Positions 45,668 through 54,322 are shown, counted from the first letter of the stretch. The stretch is DNA of 64,000 nucleotides from DASVEG01 sp035540495 (GCA_035540495.1 DATLGL010000017.1:62001-126000), one strand, 5' to 3'. The notes: generated by a model not told the origin, from the sequence alone. A program made the numbers and translations.

Positions 45668-47260
45668 GTGCTGCAGGCCCGCGAGCTGAGCGTGGAGGTC
45701 GGAGGCCGCCTGACCCTGGTCGAGGCGACCTTCGCGATTCGCGCCGGCGACAAGGTGGGCCTGGTCGGGCGCAACGGGGCGGGGAAGACCAGTCTGCTGC
45801 GGGTCCTTGCGGGTGAGAACCCGCCTGCGAGCGGCACCGTGCTGCGCCAGGGCGAGTTGGGTTACCTCCTGCAGGAGGCGCGTCCCCGAGGCCAGGGCGT
45901 CGACGCGACTGCGCTGTCGCACATCCTCTCCGGCAAGGGTCTCGACGCCGAGGCCCAGCGCATCGAGAAGCTCCGCGTGCGGATCGAGGAAGACCCATCG
46001 GAGCGGAACGTCGCCCGCTACGCACGGGCCGAGGAGGCCTATCGAGCGGCGGGTGGCTACAGCGCCGAGTCCGACGTCCGCCGTATCTGCGCCGGTCTCG
46101 GCCTGGCCGCCGACCGCGTCGACCTCCCGGTCGACGTGCTCTCCGGCGGTGAACGCCGCCGTGTCGAGCTGGCACGGATCCTGTTCGCGGGCAGCGACGT
46201 CCTGATGCTCGACGAGCCGACGAACCACCTCGACACCGACGCCAAGACCTGGCTGATGGGGTTCCTCCGGTCGTATCGAGGTGCGCTGCTCGTCGTGAGC
46301 CACGATCTCGACCTCCTCGACGAGGCGATCACTCGCGTGCTCCACATCGACGAGGGAACGATGGTCGAGTACAAGGGCACGTACTCGCAGTACCGGGAGG
46401 CGCGGGCGAAGGACGAAGAGCGGCTCGCGCGTCTTGCCTTGCGCCAATCGGCGGAGATCAAGCGGCTGGCCGACCTCGCGGACTCGATGCGTCACTCGAC
46501 GGCGAAGCGGGCCCGGATCGCGAAGAGCCTCGACAAGCGGGTCGACCGCTTGCGCGACGCGGCGGTCGAGGGACCCACTCGTGAGCGGAAGATCGAGGTC
46601 CGGCTGCCTGATCCGCCACACGCGGGCCGTGTGGTGTTCGAGGCGGAGGGGCTCCGGAAGTCGTACGGCGGCCCGCCGGTCTTCCAAGACGTCGAGTTCG
46701 CGGTCGAGCGGGGCGAACGCCTGCTGATCATGGGCCTCAACGGAGCGGGCAAGACGAGCCTCCTCCGCATCCTCGCGGGGCAGTCGCAGCCGGACGCGGG
46801 GTCGTTCCGGTTCGGTGTGGGTGTGTCGTGCGGCTACTACGCGCAGGAGCACGAGGGGCTGTCGCCGGACGTGTCCGTCATCGACCACATCCGGTCGCTC
46901 GGGCTCGGGCTGATGGACCAGCAGATCCGGTCGCTGCTCGGGATGTTCGGCCTCACGGGCGACAAGGCGTTCCAGGAGGCGGGGACGCTGTCGGGCGGCG
47001 AGAAGACGAGGCTCGCGCTGGCCCAGCTGTGCGCTGGTCGCCACAACCTGCTCCTGCTCGACGAGCCGACGAACAACCTCGACCCGCCGTCGCGGACCGC
47101 GATCGCCCACGCCCTCGGCGGCTGGACCGGATCGATGGTCCTCGTCAGCCACGACCCCGAGTTCGTGCAGGAGCTCCGTCCTCAGCGAGTGCTGGCGATG
47201 CCCGAGGGCGAGCTCGACTACTGGGACGACGATCTCCTCGACCTGGTGTCGTTGGCATGA
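45668..47260 (+). CDS. ABC-F family ATPase
   Basis: A 530-residue soluble protein with two ATP-binding domains and no membrane part. First: GLVGRNGAGKTSLLRVLAG, LSGGERRRVELAR, LMLDEPTNHLD. Second: LIMGLNGAGKTSLLRIL, LSGGEKTRLALAQL, LLLDEPTNNLD. The linker between (about 230-310) is rich in Arg/Lys/Asp (ERLARLALRQSAEIKRLAD), as in ABC-F proteins that reach into the ribosome. Such proteins relieve stalled or drug-bound ribosomes. GTG 45668 has GACAAT 6 bases upstream as a possible -10 box. It cannot be assigned to EttA, Uup or a drug-resistance class with certainty. It is divergent from the mosaic membrane protein. Confidence 0.92.
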   Translation: MLQARELSVEVGGRLTLVEATFAIRAGDKVGLVGRNGAGKTSLLRVLAGENPPASGTVLRQGELGYLLQEARPRGQGVDATALSHILSGKGLDAEAQRIEKLRVRIEEDPSERNVARYARAEEAYRAAGGYSAESDVRRICAGLGLAADRVDLPVDVLSGGERRRVELARILFAGSDVLMLDEPTNHLDTDAKTWLMGFLRSYRGALLVVSHDLDLLDEAITRVLHIDEGTMVEYKGTYSQYREARAKDEERLARLALRQSAEIKRLADLADSMRHSTAKRARIAKSLDKRVDRLRDAAVEGPTRERKIEVRLPDPPHAGRVVFEAEGLRKSYGGPPVFQDVEFAVERGERLLIMGLNGAGKTSLLRILAGQSQPDAGSFRFGVGVSCGYYAQEHEGLSPDVSVIDHIRSLGLGLMDQQIRSLLGMFGLTGDKAFQEAGTLSGGEKTRLALAQLCAGRHNLLLLDEPTNNLDPPSRTAIAHALGGWTGSMVLVSHDPEFVQELRPQRVLAMPEGELDYWDDDLLDLVSLA

Positions 47261-47330
47261 CGATCGTCTCGCTCGCGGGCTTCGCTCGACTGATGGTTAA
47301 ACGTCGAGACCCGGCGGGAACCCTGACGAC

Positions 47331-47588
47331 ATGGGACTGATCCTCTTCCTCATCATGGGACTCATCGCAGGCCTCATTGCGCGGGCGATCATGCCGGGCC
47401 GCGATCCGATGGGCTGGCTCGCCACGATGCTGCTCGGCGTCGTGGGCGCTCTGCTCGGCGGCTTCCTCTTCGGCGGCCCTGACGATGCCGTGGGCTACAT
47501 CGGCGCCGTCGTCGGCGCGCTGATCGTGCTGTTCGTCTACCGCCTGGTCATCGGCCGCAACCGCGGCGCCACCGGCCGGGCGTTCTGA
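47331..47588 (+). CDS. GlsB/YeaQ/YmgE family stress membrane protein
   Basis: An 85-residue membrane protein with three hydrophobic segments: MGLILFLIMGLIAGLIARAI, then GWLATMLLGVVGALLGGFLF, then GYIGAVVGALIVLFVYRLVI. The GLIAGLIARxIMPGRDPMGW motif is the signature of the transglycosylase-associated (GlsB) family. These small proteins rise under acid or envelope stress; their action is unclear. ATG 47331 is the only sensible start. It stands alone between the ABC-F gene and the enoyl-CoA hydratase gene. Confidence 0.9.
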   Translation: MGLILFLIMGLIAGLIARAIMPGRDPMGWLATMLLGVVGALLGGFLFGGPDDAVGYIGAVVGALIVLFVYRLVIGRNRGATGRAF

Positions 47589-47643
47589 CGTCTCGGCACC
47601 CGCTCAGACCTCGAGCTCGGAGGGGAGTGCGAGACTCCCCTCC

Positions 47644-48492
47644 GTGCTCGAGCGCAAAGTCACCACCTACGAGGTGAACGACGGAGTCGCCGTCGTCACC
47701 TTGAACCGCCCGGACCGGCTCAACGCCTGGACGCAGCGGATGGAACACGAGTACCGCGTCGCTCTCGCCGACGCGGACGCCGATCCCCACGTGCGGGTGA
47801 TCGTCGTCACCGGCGCCGGGCGCGGGTTCTGCGCAGGCGCCGACACCGACGCCCTGTCCGGGATCCGGCAGTCGGGTGAGTACGGCACGTCGGGCGCAGG
47901 CAACGCGACCGCCGGCAGCGAGCCCACGCCGAAGCCTGGTTCGGGAGTGCGCGACGACTTCGAGCACTCCTACTCGTTCCACTACGGCCTGTCGAAGCCC
48001 GTCATCGCTGCGGTGAACGGACCGGCTGCCGGCGTGGGCTTCGTCCTCATGTGCTTCGCCGACATCCGCATCGCGGCCGAGGGAGCGAAGCTCACGACGT
48101 CGTTCGGGCGGCTCGGGCTGCCGGCCGAGCACGGGGTGTCGTGGGTGCTGTCGCGCCTCGTCGGCACCGCGCGCGCGGCCGACCTCCTGTTCTCCAGCCG
48201 GGCCGTGCTCGCTGAAGACGCTGTCGCGATGGGGCTGGTGAACGAGGTCGTCCCGCGCGAGCAGCTGATGGAGCGCACCCTCGACTACGCCCGGAAGATC
48301 GCGAGCGAGATCTCGCCGTGGTCGCTCCGTGCGATGAAGCGCCAGCTCTACGCCGACCAGCTGCGCAGCCTCGACGAGTCGGCGCGCGAGGCCGTCGAGC
48401 TGATGAACGAGTCGTTCCGTGGTGCCGACTTCAAGGAGGGCGTCGCGGCCCTCGTCGAGAAGCGGGCTCCGAACTTCGAGGCGCTGTCGTGA
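47644..48492 (+). CDS. Enoyl-CoA hydratase/isomerase
   Basis: A 282-residue crotonase-fold protein starting at GTG 47644. The oxyanion-hole parts are ITLNRP-like VVTLNRPDRLNAWT and GAGRGFCAGADTDAL. The catalytic region is KPVIAAVNGPAAGVGFVLMC, then ADIRIAAEGAKLTTSFGRLG. The Glu expected in the second catalytic position lies in LPAEHGVSW. It hydrates enoyl-CoA or isomerises it in fatty-acid or amino-acid breakdown. There is an insertion (about 82-105, Gly/Ser/Pro-rich) before the active site. The endonuclease IV gene is coupled downstream (GTGA). Substrate range unknown. Confidence 0.92.
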   Translation: MLERKVTTYEVNDGVAVVTLNRPDRLNAWTQRMEHEYRVALADADADPHVRVIVVTGAGRGFCAGADTDALSGIRQSGEYGTSGAGNATAGSEPTPKPGSGVRDDFEHSYSFHYGLSKPVIAAVNGPAAGVGFVLMCFADIRIAAEGAKLTTSFGRLGLPAEHGVSWVLSRLVGTARAADLLFSSRAVLAEDAVAMGLVNEVVPREQLMERTLDYARKIASEISPWSLRAMKRQLYADQLRSLDESAREAVELMNESFRGADFKEGVAALVEKRAPNFEALS

Positions 48493-49265
48493 CCGCGGTC
48501 GGCGATCGCGTCCTGGTCGGCGCGCACGTGAAGCAGGACGAGCCCTTGGCGGTCGCAGCGGCCACCGACGCCGACCTCGTCCAGATCTTCATGGGTGATC
48601 CGCAGAGCTGGAAGAAGCCGCCGCCGCGGGAGGACGCCGAGCAGCTGAAGGCGTCGGGCGTGCCGATCTACGTGCACGCGCCGTATCTGGTGAACCTCGC
48701 TGCGGGGAATCCGAAGATCCGGATACCGAGCCGCAAGATCCTCCAGCAGTGCGTCGATGCCGCGGCGACGGTGGGCGCGCGAGCGGTGATCGTCCACGGC
48801 GGCCACGTGTCGGGCGACGACGAGGTCGAGGAGGGCTTCGAGCGCTGGGCGAAGGGTCTGAAGACGATCGAGACCGACATCCCGATCTACCTCGAGAACA
48901 CCGCAGGTGGCGACCACGCGATGGCTCGGCACTTCGACGTCCTGGGGCGGCTGTGGGACCGCATCGCCGACGACACCCGTCTCGGGTTCTGCCTCGACAC
49001 CTGCCACGCGCACGCGGCGGGAGAGGGCCTCGTCGACGTCGTCGACCGCATCATCGCCCTCACCGGGCGCATCGATCTCATCCACTGCAACGACTCGAAG
49101 GACGAGGCCGGGTCGGGACGCGATCGTCACGAGAACATCGGGAAGGGAACGATCGATCCCGATGTTCTTCGGGCTGTCGTTGCCGCGGCGAAGGCGCCGG
49201 TGGTGTGCGAGACGCCGGCTGCCGGCATCGCCGACGACATCGCGTTCGTGAAGGGGCTCTCGTGA
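48489..49265 (+). CDS. nfo: Deoxyribonuclease IV (AP endonuclease, Nfo family)
   Basis: A 258-residue TIM-barrel endonuclease starting at GTG 48489. Landmarks: VGAHVKQDEPLAVAAATDAD, QIFMGDPQSWK, YVHAPYLVNLA, VIVHGGHVSGDD, IYLENTAGGDHAMA, LGFCLDTCHAHAAGEG and LIHCNDSKDEAGSGRDRHENI. The His, Glu and Asp residues that bind three zinc ions are present. It cuts DNA at abasic sites in base-excision repair, completing the visible set with AlkC-like glycosylase and ligase. Overlaps with both neighbours (GTGA each side) make one coupled unit with the hydratase and deformylase. It is shorter than the E. coli enzyme (285). Confidence 0.9.
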   Translation: MTAVGDRVLVGAHVKQDEPLAVAAATDADLVQIFMGDPQSWKKPPPREDAEQLKASGVPIYVHAPYLVNLAAGNPKIRIPSRKILQQCVDAAATVGARAVIVHGGHVSGDDEVEEGFERWAKGLKTIETDIPIYLENTAGGDHAMARHFDVLGRLWDRIADDTRLGFCLDTCHAHAAGEGLVDVVDRIIALTGRIDLIHCNDSKDEAGSGRDRHENIGKGTIDPDVLRAVVAAAKAPVVCETPAAGIADDIAFVKGLS

Positions 49266-49792
49266 CGATCAGGCGCATCCGCACCTACGGCGATCCTGTG
49301 CTGCGCCAGCGCGCCGCCGAGGTCGTCGACTTCGACGCGTCGCTGCGCCGCCTCGTCACCGACCTCTCCGACACCCTGACCGAGGCCGGCGGCGCCGGGC
49401 TCGCGGCGAACCAGATCGGCGTCACCCAGCGAGTGTTCACCTACGTCCGCAACGGCGAGATGCACCACCTGGTCAATCCGGTCCTCGAGGTCGCTCCGGG
49501 CGAGGAGGAGTTGCTCGACGGTGAAGGGTGCCTGTCGATCCCCGGCCTGACCTACGAGCTGGCGCGGCCGAGGCGAATCGTCGCCCGCGGGTTCGACCAG
49601 TACGGCGCGCCCGTCGAGATCGAGGGGACGGACCGGATCGCACGCGCCTTCGCCCACGAGACCGACCACCTCGACGGCGTGCTGTTCATCGATCGCCTGC
49701 CGCCGGATGAGCGGAAGCGGGCCAAGGCCGAGATCCGGGAGATGCTCCTGGCCGGCGAGGACGTCAGGGTCGGCCGCTCACCGCACGCCTGA
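49262..49792 (+). CDS. def: Peptide deformylase
   Basis: A 176-residue metalloenzyme that removes formyl groups from new proteins. The three family motifs are intact: GAGLAANQIG, EGCLSIPG and HETDHLDGVLF with the two metal-binding His and the catalytic Glu. The start, GTG 49262, overlaps the endonuclease IV stop. The N-terminus IRRIRTYGDPVLRQRAAEV is typical. No fmt gene is adjacent. Cytoplasmic, essential in most bacteria. Confidence 0.95.
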   Translation: MTIRRIRTYGDPVLRQRAAEVVDFDASLRRLVTDLSDTLTEAGGAGLAANQIGVTQRVFTYVRNGEMHHLVNPVLEVAPGEEELLDGEGCLSIPGLTYELARPRRIVARGFDQYGAPVEIEGTDRIARAFAHETDHLDGVLFIDRLPPDERKRAKAEIREMLLAGEDVRVGRSPHA

Positions 49793-49807
49793 CGGCACCA
49801 GCGTGGC

Positions 49808-51691
49808 TCAGCCGGCCTCGGCGAACTGCGTCTCGTAGAGCTCGCGGTAGAGGCCACCCCGGACGATGAGGTCGCCGTGGCGCCCGGCGTCGACGATCGA
49901 GCCGCGCTCGATCACGAGGATCTGATCGGCCGCCCGGATGGTCGACAAGCGGTGCGCGATCACGATCGAGGTCCGCCCTGAGAGCGCTTCGGTGAGCGCC
50001 TGCTGGATCAGCGCCTCGGTCTCGGAGTCGAGGTGGCTCGTCGCTTCGTCGAGAATCACGATCGCGGGGTCCTTCAACAGCACCCGCGCGATCGCCAGGC
50101 GCTGCTTCTCGCCGCCCGACATCCGGTAGCCGCGCTCGCCGACGAGCGTGTCGTAGCCCGCCGGTAGCGGCGCCACGAGGTCGTGGATCCGAGCCGCGCG
50201 GCACGCCTCGACGAGCTCGTCGTCGGTGGCGTCGGGCTTCGCGTATCTCAGGTTCTCGGCGATGGAGTCGTGGAACAGGTGCGGGTCTTGGGTGACGACG
50301 CCGATCGAGGCCACGAGTGACGACAGCGTCGCGTCTCGCACGTCGACGCCGTCGATGCGCACCGAGCCGGACGTCACGTCGTACAGCCGGGGGACGAGGC
50401 CCGACATCGTCGTCTTCCCCGCGCCGGACGGACCCACCAGGGCCGTCATCGTCCCCGGCTCGGCGCGAAACGAGATGCCGCGCAGCACCCAGTCGGACGG
50501 CTCGTCGCCGACCTCCGCGTTCGCCGCCTCGAGCGATGCGATCGACACCGTGTTCGGTGCCGGGTAACGGAACCACACGTCGTCGAACTCGATCTCCCCC
50601 CGGCCGCCGGCGCCGTCCGGGAGATCGACGGCGTCGGCCTTCTCGGTGATCGCGTGGGGCGCGTCGAGCACCTCGAAGCAGCGCTCGAACGACACGAGCG
50701 AGGTGAGCAGGTCGACTCGCGCCGAAGCGAGGTTGGTCAACGGCGAATACAGGCGTGCGACATAGGCGGCGAGCGCGACGAGCCCCCCGACCTCGAGACG
50801 CCCGTCGACGACGGCGCGGCTTCCGACCCAGTAGACGCCGGCGGTGCCGAGCGCACCCATGAGCGTGAGGCTGGCGTAGTAGACGCGGGACGTCATCGCG
50901 AGTCGGATCCCGCTGTCGCGAACGGCTCGCGCCCGCTCCGAGAAGGTCGCCACCTCGTGGGCGCGGCGTCCGAACAGCTTCACCAGCAGCGCGCCGGACA
51001 CGTTGAAGCGCTCCGCCATCGTGGCCCCCAGGTCGCCGTTGAGCTGCATGCGGTCGCGCGACAGGGCCACCATCCGCGGTGACATCACCCGGTCGAGGAC
51101 GAGGATCGCGGGCACGATCAACAGGGCGAACGACGTGACCTGCCAGTTGAGGAGGAACATCGCGCCGACGGTCGCCGACAGCAGGAACACGTCGGAGGTC
51201 ACCGTGGCGAGCGTGCCGACCGTGCCTTGCGCGCCGACGACGTCGCTTTGCATCCGTGACAGCAGCGAGCCGGTCTGGGTGCGGGTGAAGAACGCGATCG
51301 GCATCCGCTGGACGTGGTCGTACAGCGCGGTGCGGAGGTCGTAGATCAGCCCTTCCCCGATGCGCGACGACAGCCACCGGTTGAGCAGCCGGAACGCGGT
51401 CTCGCCGAGGGCCAGCGCCACCGCGAAGCCGACGAGCAGGTTCACCAAGCCGAGGTCGCGCGCGGGCAACGCGGTGTCGATCAGCCGCTTGAACACCAGG
51501 GGCGGCAGCACGGCGATGATCGACGATGCCGCCATCGTGCCGAGGAAGGCGACGATGAGCCGGTGGTACGGCGACGCGAAGCGCCAGGCTCGGCGGAGCG
51601 TGGCGCGGTCGAGCCTGGCCTGCCTCGCCTCCTCGGGCGTGAGCTTCGCCGCACGGCCCCTGAAGGCCACCGGCGCCTTCGCCTGGGCCAC
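49808..51691 (-). CDS. ABC exporter, MsbA/MdlB-like (fused membrane and ATPase)
   Basis: A 627-residue half transporter. Membrane domain (about 40-340) with six helices, including LIVAFLGTMAASSIIAVLPP and FLLSATVGAMFLLNWQV. ATPase domain (about 370-605) with Walker A ALVGPSGAGKTTMSGLVPRL, signature RMSGGEKQRLAIARVLL, Walker B PAIVILDEATSHLD and the H-loop IVIAHRLSTI. Family members move lipids or drugs out as dimers; the substrate is unknown. GTG 51691 has a TAGGGT box 6 bases upstream, so leaderless. Convergent with def (15 bases). Confidence 0.92.
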   Translation of the reverse strand: MAQAKAPVAFRGRAAKLTPEEARQARLDRATLRRAWRFASPYHRLIVAFLGTMAASSIIAVLPPLVFKRLIDTALPARDLGLVNLLVGFAVALALGETAFRLLNRWLSSRIGEGLIYDLRTALYDHVQRMPIAFFTRTQTGSLLSRMQSDVVGAQGTVGTLATVTSDVFLLSATVGAMFLLNWQVTSFALLIVPAILVLDRVMSPRMVALSRDRMQLNGDLGATMAERFNVSGALLVKLFGRRAHEVATFSERARAVRDSGIRLAMTSRVYYASLTLMGALGTAGVYWVGSRAVVDGRLEVGGLVALAAYVARLYSPLTNLASARVDLLTSLVSFERCFEVLDAPHAITEKADAVDLPDGAGGRGEIEFDDVWFRYPAPNTVSIASLEAANAEVGDEPSDWVLRGISFRAEPGTMTALVGPSGAGKTTMSGLVPRLYDVTSGSVRIDGVDVRDATLSSLVASIGVVTQDPHLFHDSIAENLRYAKPDATDDELVEACRAARIHDLVAPLPAGYDTLVGERGYRMSGGEKQRLAIARVLLKDPAIVILDEATSHLDSETEALIQQALTEALSGRTSIVIAHRLSTIRAADQILVIERGSIVDAGRHGDLIVRGGLYRELYETQFAEAG

Positions 51692-51697
51692 GTTCGA

Positions 51698-51703
51698 ACC
51701 CTA
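51698..51703 (-). promoter_or_regulatory. TAGGGT -10 box for the ABC exporter
   Basis: On the minus strand TAGGGT stands 6 bases before GTG 51691 with no ribosome site, the same hexamer seen at 707. Confidence 0.5.
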
Positions 51704-51779
51704 CCGGTGGGGTGCGACAACGTCGCCGGGGCCGGACGCGGAACCGGCCGCCCCGAGGGGCGACCGGGCTCCCGTCTGG

Positions 51780-51866
51780 CGGAGGGGGTGGGATTTGAAC
51801 CCACGGTCCCTTTGCAGAGACAACGGTTTTCGAGACCGTCCGATTCGGCCGCTCTCGCACCCCTCC
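51780..51866 (-). tRNA. tRNA-Ser(CGA)
   Basis: Class II tRNA on the minus strand, 87 bases. Acceptor GGAGGGG (51866-51860) pairs with CCCCTCC (51787-51781), discriminator G at 51780. Anticodon stem ACGGT/ACCGT closes CTCGAAA, so the anticodon is CGA at 51832-51830, reading UCG. Long variable arm and GGTTCAAATCC T arm are clear. It follows tadA on the same strand; a 7-bp hairpin (51874-51896) lies between. Confidence 0.97.
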
Positions 51867-51873
51867 TCGACGT

Positions 51874-51896
51874 CCTCGCCACCGGAGGCGGCGAGG
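51874..51896 (-). terminator. Small hairpin between tadA and tRNA-Ser(CGA)
   Basis: CCTCGCC and GGCGAGG are perfect complements with a 9-base loop. It lies just after the tadA stop and 8 bases before the tRNA. It may end or process the tadA message; no T run. Confidence 0.35.
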
Positions 51897-51898
51897 GG

Positions 51899-52366
51899 CT
51901 ACATCGTACTGGCTGCGCTTCGGCGCTCTGCGAAGAACGACGTGAGCAGCTCGCCCGCCGGGCCGGCCTCCACGCCGTGGACGACTTCGGGCTCGTGGTT
52001 GAGCCGAGGGTCGGCGCACAGGTTGTACAGCGACCCACACGCCCCCGCCTTGAGGTCCGCGGCACCGAACACCACCCGGCTCACGCGGGCGCTCAACAGG
52101 GCCCCGGCGCACATCGGACACGGTTCGAGCGTGACGACGAGCGTCGTCCCTGTCAGCCGCCAGCTGCCGGTCGCGGCGGCCGCGTCGCGCAGCGCCAGCA
52201 CTTCTGCATGAGCGGTCGGATCCCCGACGAGCTCCCGTTCGTTGTGGCGCTTGGCGAGCACGTTTCCGTCAGCGTCGAGCACGACCGCCCCCACCGGGAC
52301 GTCGTCGTGCTCGAGCGCGGCCCTCGCTTCTGACAAGGCGAGTTGCATCGCCTCCCGGACATCCAC
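51899..52366 (-). CDS. tadA: tRNA-specific adenosine deaminase
   Basis: A 155-residue zinc deaminase. The zinc site is in THAEVLALRDAAA (His and catalytic Glu) and TLEPCPMCAGALLSARVSRV (two Cys). FGAADLKAGACGSLYNLCAD is the TadA-specific region. It converts A34 to inosine in tRNA-Arg(ACG), which is encoded at 13320-13392 here. GTG 52366 was chosen over a longer reading because a TAGCGT box lies 8 bases upstream, and because family members begin near this point (DVREAMQLALSEARAAL). Cytoplasmic, usually essential. Confidence 0.94.
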   Translation of the reverse strand: MDVREAMQLALSEARAALEHDDVPVGAVVLDADGNVLAKRHNERELVGDPTAHAEVLALRDAAAATGSWRLTGTTLVVTLEPCPMCAGALLSARVSRVVFGAADLKAGACGSLYNLCADPRLNHEPEVVHGVEAGPAGELLTSFFAERRSAASTM

Positions 52367-52374
52367 GGCGGGCG

Positions 52375-52380
52375 ACGCTA
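52375..52380 (-). promoter_or_regulatory. TAGCGT -10 box for tadA
   Basis: On the minus strand TAGCGT lies 8 bases before GTG 52366 and decides the tadA start. No ribosome site. Confidence 0.5.
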
Positions 52381-52502
52381 CCGGGGTTCCCGGACGGAGC
52401 AGGAGAGCGGGCACCGAACGGCGAACACTGACCCTCAGAAGGGGTTCCGTCGGGCGGCGCTGGGGTCGTCCGGCAATCCCTGTGGCAGGGGGTCGGTTCG
52501 GG

Positions 52503-53699
52503 TTGTCGCGCTTCGGTCGGCGCAGTCGCAGGATGGTCGGAGCGTTCGCCGTCGCGGCCGCGGCCGTCCTCGCCTGGGATCAGACGGGCCTGCTGCCGAC
52601 AGTCGCAGGCCCGGCGCGAGTCGCGGGAGTCGTCTACGAACGCGGCGTCGCCGGCAGCGGCCAGGGCTTCGACGCCCTGCAGCGACTCCGCCTGCCCGAG
52701 GCGCCACCGGCCGAAGGCTCCTCGGCGCCGGTCGAGCTCGCGGCCGCCGCGTTCTCCGAGCCAGTTCCTGCGCCGGCAGCCGGCGAGGTCGCCGTCGCCC
52801 CCGCTCCCGAGAAGTTCGACGCGCCACCCCCTCCGCCGGCGCGGCCTCCTGCGCAGTTGCGGCGTTCGCAGTTCGACGGCGTCCAGCCGTCTGGCGGCAC
52901 ATGGGCCGTCATGATCGGTATCAACGACTACCCGGGCACGAGATACGACCTCCGTTCCGCCGTCGCCGACGTGGAAGACGTGAACGAGGCCCTGGGGCGG
53001 ATGGGCGTCCCCGGCGGAAACCGTCTGCTCATCCGCGACGGGCAGGCCACGGCGGGCACCATTCGCGCCGCGGCCGACTGGTTGCGGGCCCACGCCGGCC
53101 CCGACGCCGTCGCCGTGTTCTTCTACGCTGGCCATGTCCGCAAGGTCGGCGGCGACACCGAGGCGATGGTCGGCTCCGACGGCGCGACCGTCACCGATCG
53201 CGAGCTGGCTCAGATCCTCGACGGCATGCAGGCCCGCCGCGCGTGGATCGGCATGGCTGCGTGCTACGGCGGCGGGTTCACCGAGGTGTTGAAGCCCGGG
53301 CGCATCCTGACGGCAGCCGCGTCGGCCGACGACCTCGCGTACGAGAACGAGCGGCTCGGACGCAGCTACCTCGTCGAGTACATGGTCCGCCGAGCGATGA
53401 TCCAGAACAAGGCGTCGGCGTCGGTCGAGGCCGCCTTCGCGTGGGCCCGGGCCGAGATCGCCCGTGACTACCCGCAGCGGGTGCCGGTGCAGTTCGACCA
53501 CGATCCCGGCGAGCTCGACCTGCGTCCGCCGAAACCGTCGGGTTCGCCCCCGCCGCCGCCGCCTCCGTCCGGCGGATCCGGTCCCTCCGGGAGCGGAGGC
53601 AGCGGAGGCCCGTCGCCGGATGCGACGCAGCCGGCGCCGAAGCCCGACGACGGCTGCGCCCAGATCACCATCGGTGTCGTCCGCTGCGGCGGTTCGTAG
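52503..53699 (+). CDS. Membrane-anchored caspase-like (C14) protease, orphan
   Basis: About 398 residues from TTG 52503; ATG 52533 is an alternative. The TTG start gives a basic N-terminus (RFGRRSRR) before a hydrophobic segment (VGAFAVAAAAVLAW), i.e. a signal anchor or signal peptide. A Pro/Ala-rich linker follows. The caspase-fold domain (about residues 135-330) has TWAVMIGINDYPGTRYDLRS, then VADVEDVNEAL, VFFYAGHVRKVGG with the catalytic His and WIGMAACYGGGF with the catalytic Cys. The C-terminus is Pro/Gly/Ser-rich and ends with two Cys (GCAQITIGVVRCGGS). It probably acts outside the membrane. Substrate and trigger are unknown; no adjacent sensor gene of an antiphage type is seen. Confidence 0.87.
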   Translation: MSRFGRRSRRMVGAFAVAAAAVLAWDQTGLLPTVAGPARVAGVVYERGVAGSGQGFDALQRLRLPEAPPAEGSSAPVELAAAAFSEPVPAPAAGEVAVAPAPEKFDAPPPPPARPPAQLRRSQFDGVQPSGGTWAVMIGINDYPGTRYDLRSAVADVEDVNEALGRMGVPGGNRLLIRDGQATAGTIRAAADWLRAHAGPDAVAVFFYAGHVRKVGGDTEAMVGSDGATVTDRELAQILDGMQARRAWIGMAACYGGGFTEVLKPGRILTAAASADDLAYENERLGRSYLVEYMVRRAMIQNKASASVEAAFAWARAEIARDYPQRVPVQFDHDPGELDLRPPKPSGSPPPPPPPSGGSGPSGSGGSGGPSPDATQPAPKPDDGCAQITIGVVRCGGS

Positions 53700-53776
53700 C
53701 CGTATCCCTTTCGGGTGGTTCGACGCTTACTTCCCCGGAGCGGGAACCTGCTGTCGAACAAGGAGCTGTCGATTCC

Positions 53777-54253
53777 GTGAACAAGACGAAGACCGCCGTC
53801 GCTGCCCTGGCTGCGGGCGCAGCCGTGCTCGTGGGTGGCGCTGCCGCCGCCCTCACCCTTCCCGAGCAGGCATCTGACACGGCCGTCGAGAAGGTCGCCG
53901 AGGTCGTGACCGGACGCGAGGCCTCCGGTGCGAAGAACGCCGCCGGCGACGCCGGCGACGCCGGCAAGGCCAACGCGAACGCCAAGGCTGCCGACGCCGT
54001 GTCGACCGACGGGACCGGCGTGAAGAACGACGACTCGACCGACGCCGAGGGCGGAGAGCGTCCGACCGACACCCACGGCTACGAGGTGTCGACGCTCGCC
54101 ACGACGACCGACGCCGAGGGCTCCGAGAAGGGCGAGGCGATCTCCACCGTCGCTCGCACGAACGGCAGGGCTCCCGAGGATGCCGGTGCCCCCGACGACG
54201 CTGGCGCCGCGGGCAAGGCGAAGGCCGCTGCGGCCAAGGAACGCCGCCCGTAG
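53777..54253 (+). CDS. Secreted Ala/Asp-rich low-complexity protein
   Basis: A 158-residue protein starting at GTG 53777, with AAGGAG 11 bases upstream. A signal peptide (NKTKTAVAALAAGAAVLVGG, cleavage perhaps after AAAAL) leads an Ala/Asp/Glu/Gly/Lys-rich, Cys-free region with repeated DAGDAGK and EDAGAPDDAGAAGK. No fold or enzyme is recognisable; it is likely disordered outside the cell. It follows the caspase-like gene on the same strand by 77 bases, so a shared transcript is possible. Function unknown; no known family named. Confidence 0.65.
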   Translation: MNKTKTAVAALAAGAAVLVGGAAAALTLPEQASDTAVEKVAEVVTGREASGAKNAAGDAGDAGKANANAKAADAVSTDGTGVKNDDSTDAEGGERPTDTHGYEVSTLATTTDAEGSEKGEAISTVARTNGRAPEDAGAPDDAGAAGKAKAAAAKERRP

Positions 54254-54322
54254 CCGTCGCGTCGATCGGTGCTGTGAAGGGCCGCCGCGCCACGACGCCG
54301 GCGGCCCTCCACAGACCGGGAG

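Noticed and set aside
52503..53699. Caspase-like gene as part of an antiphage defence (CBASS/Avs-like) system
   Set aside because: No cyclase, STAND ATPase or toxin gene is adjacent; neighbours are tadA and a secreted protein, so it is treated as an orphan.
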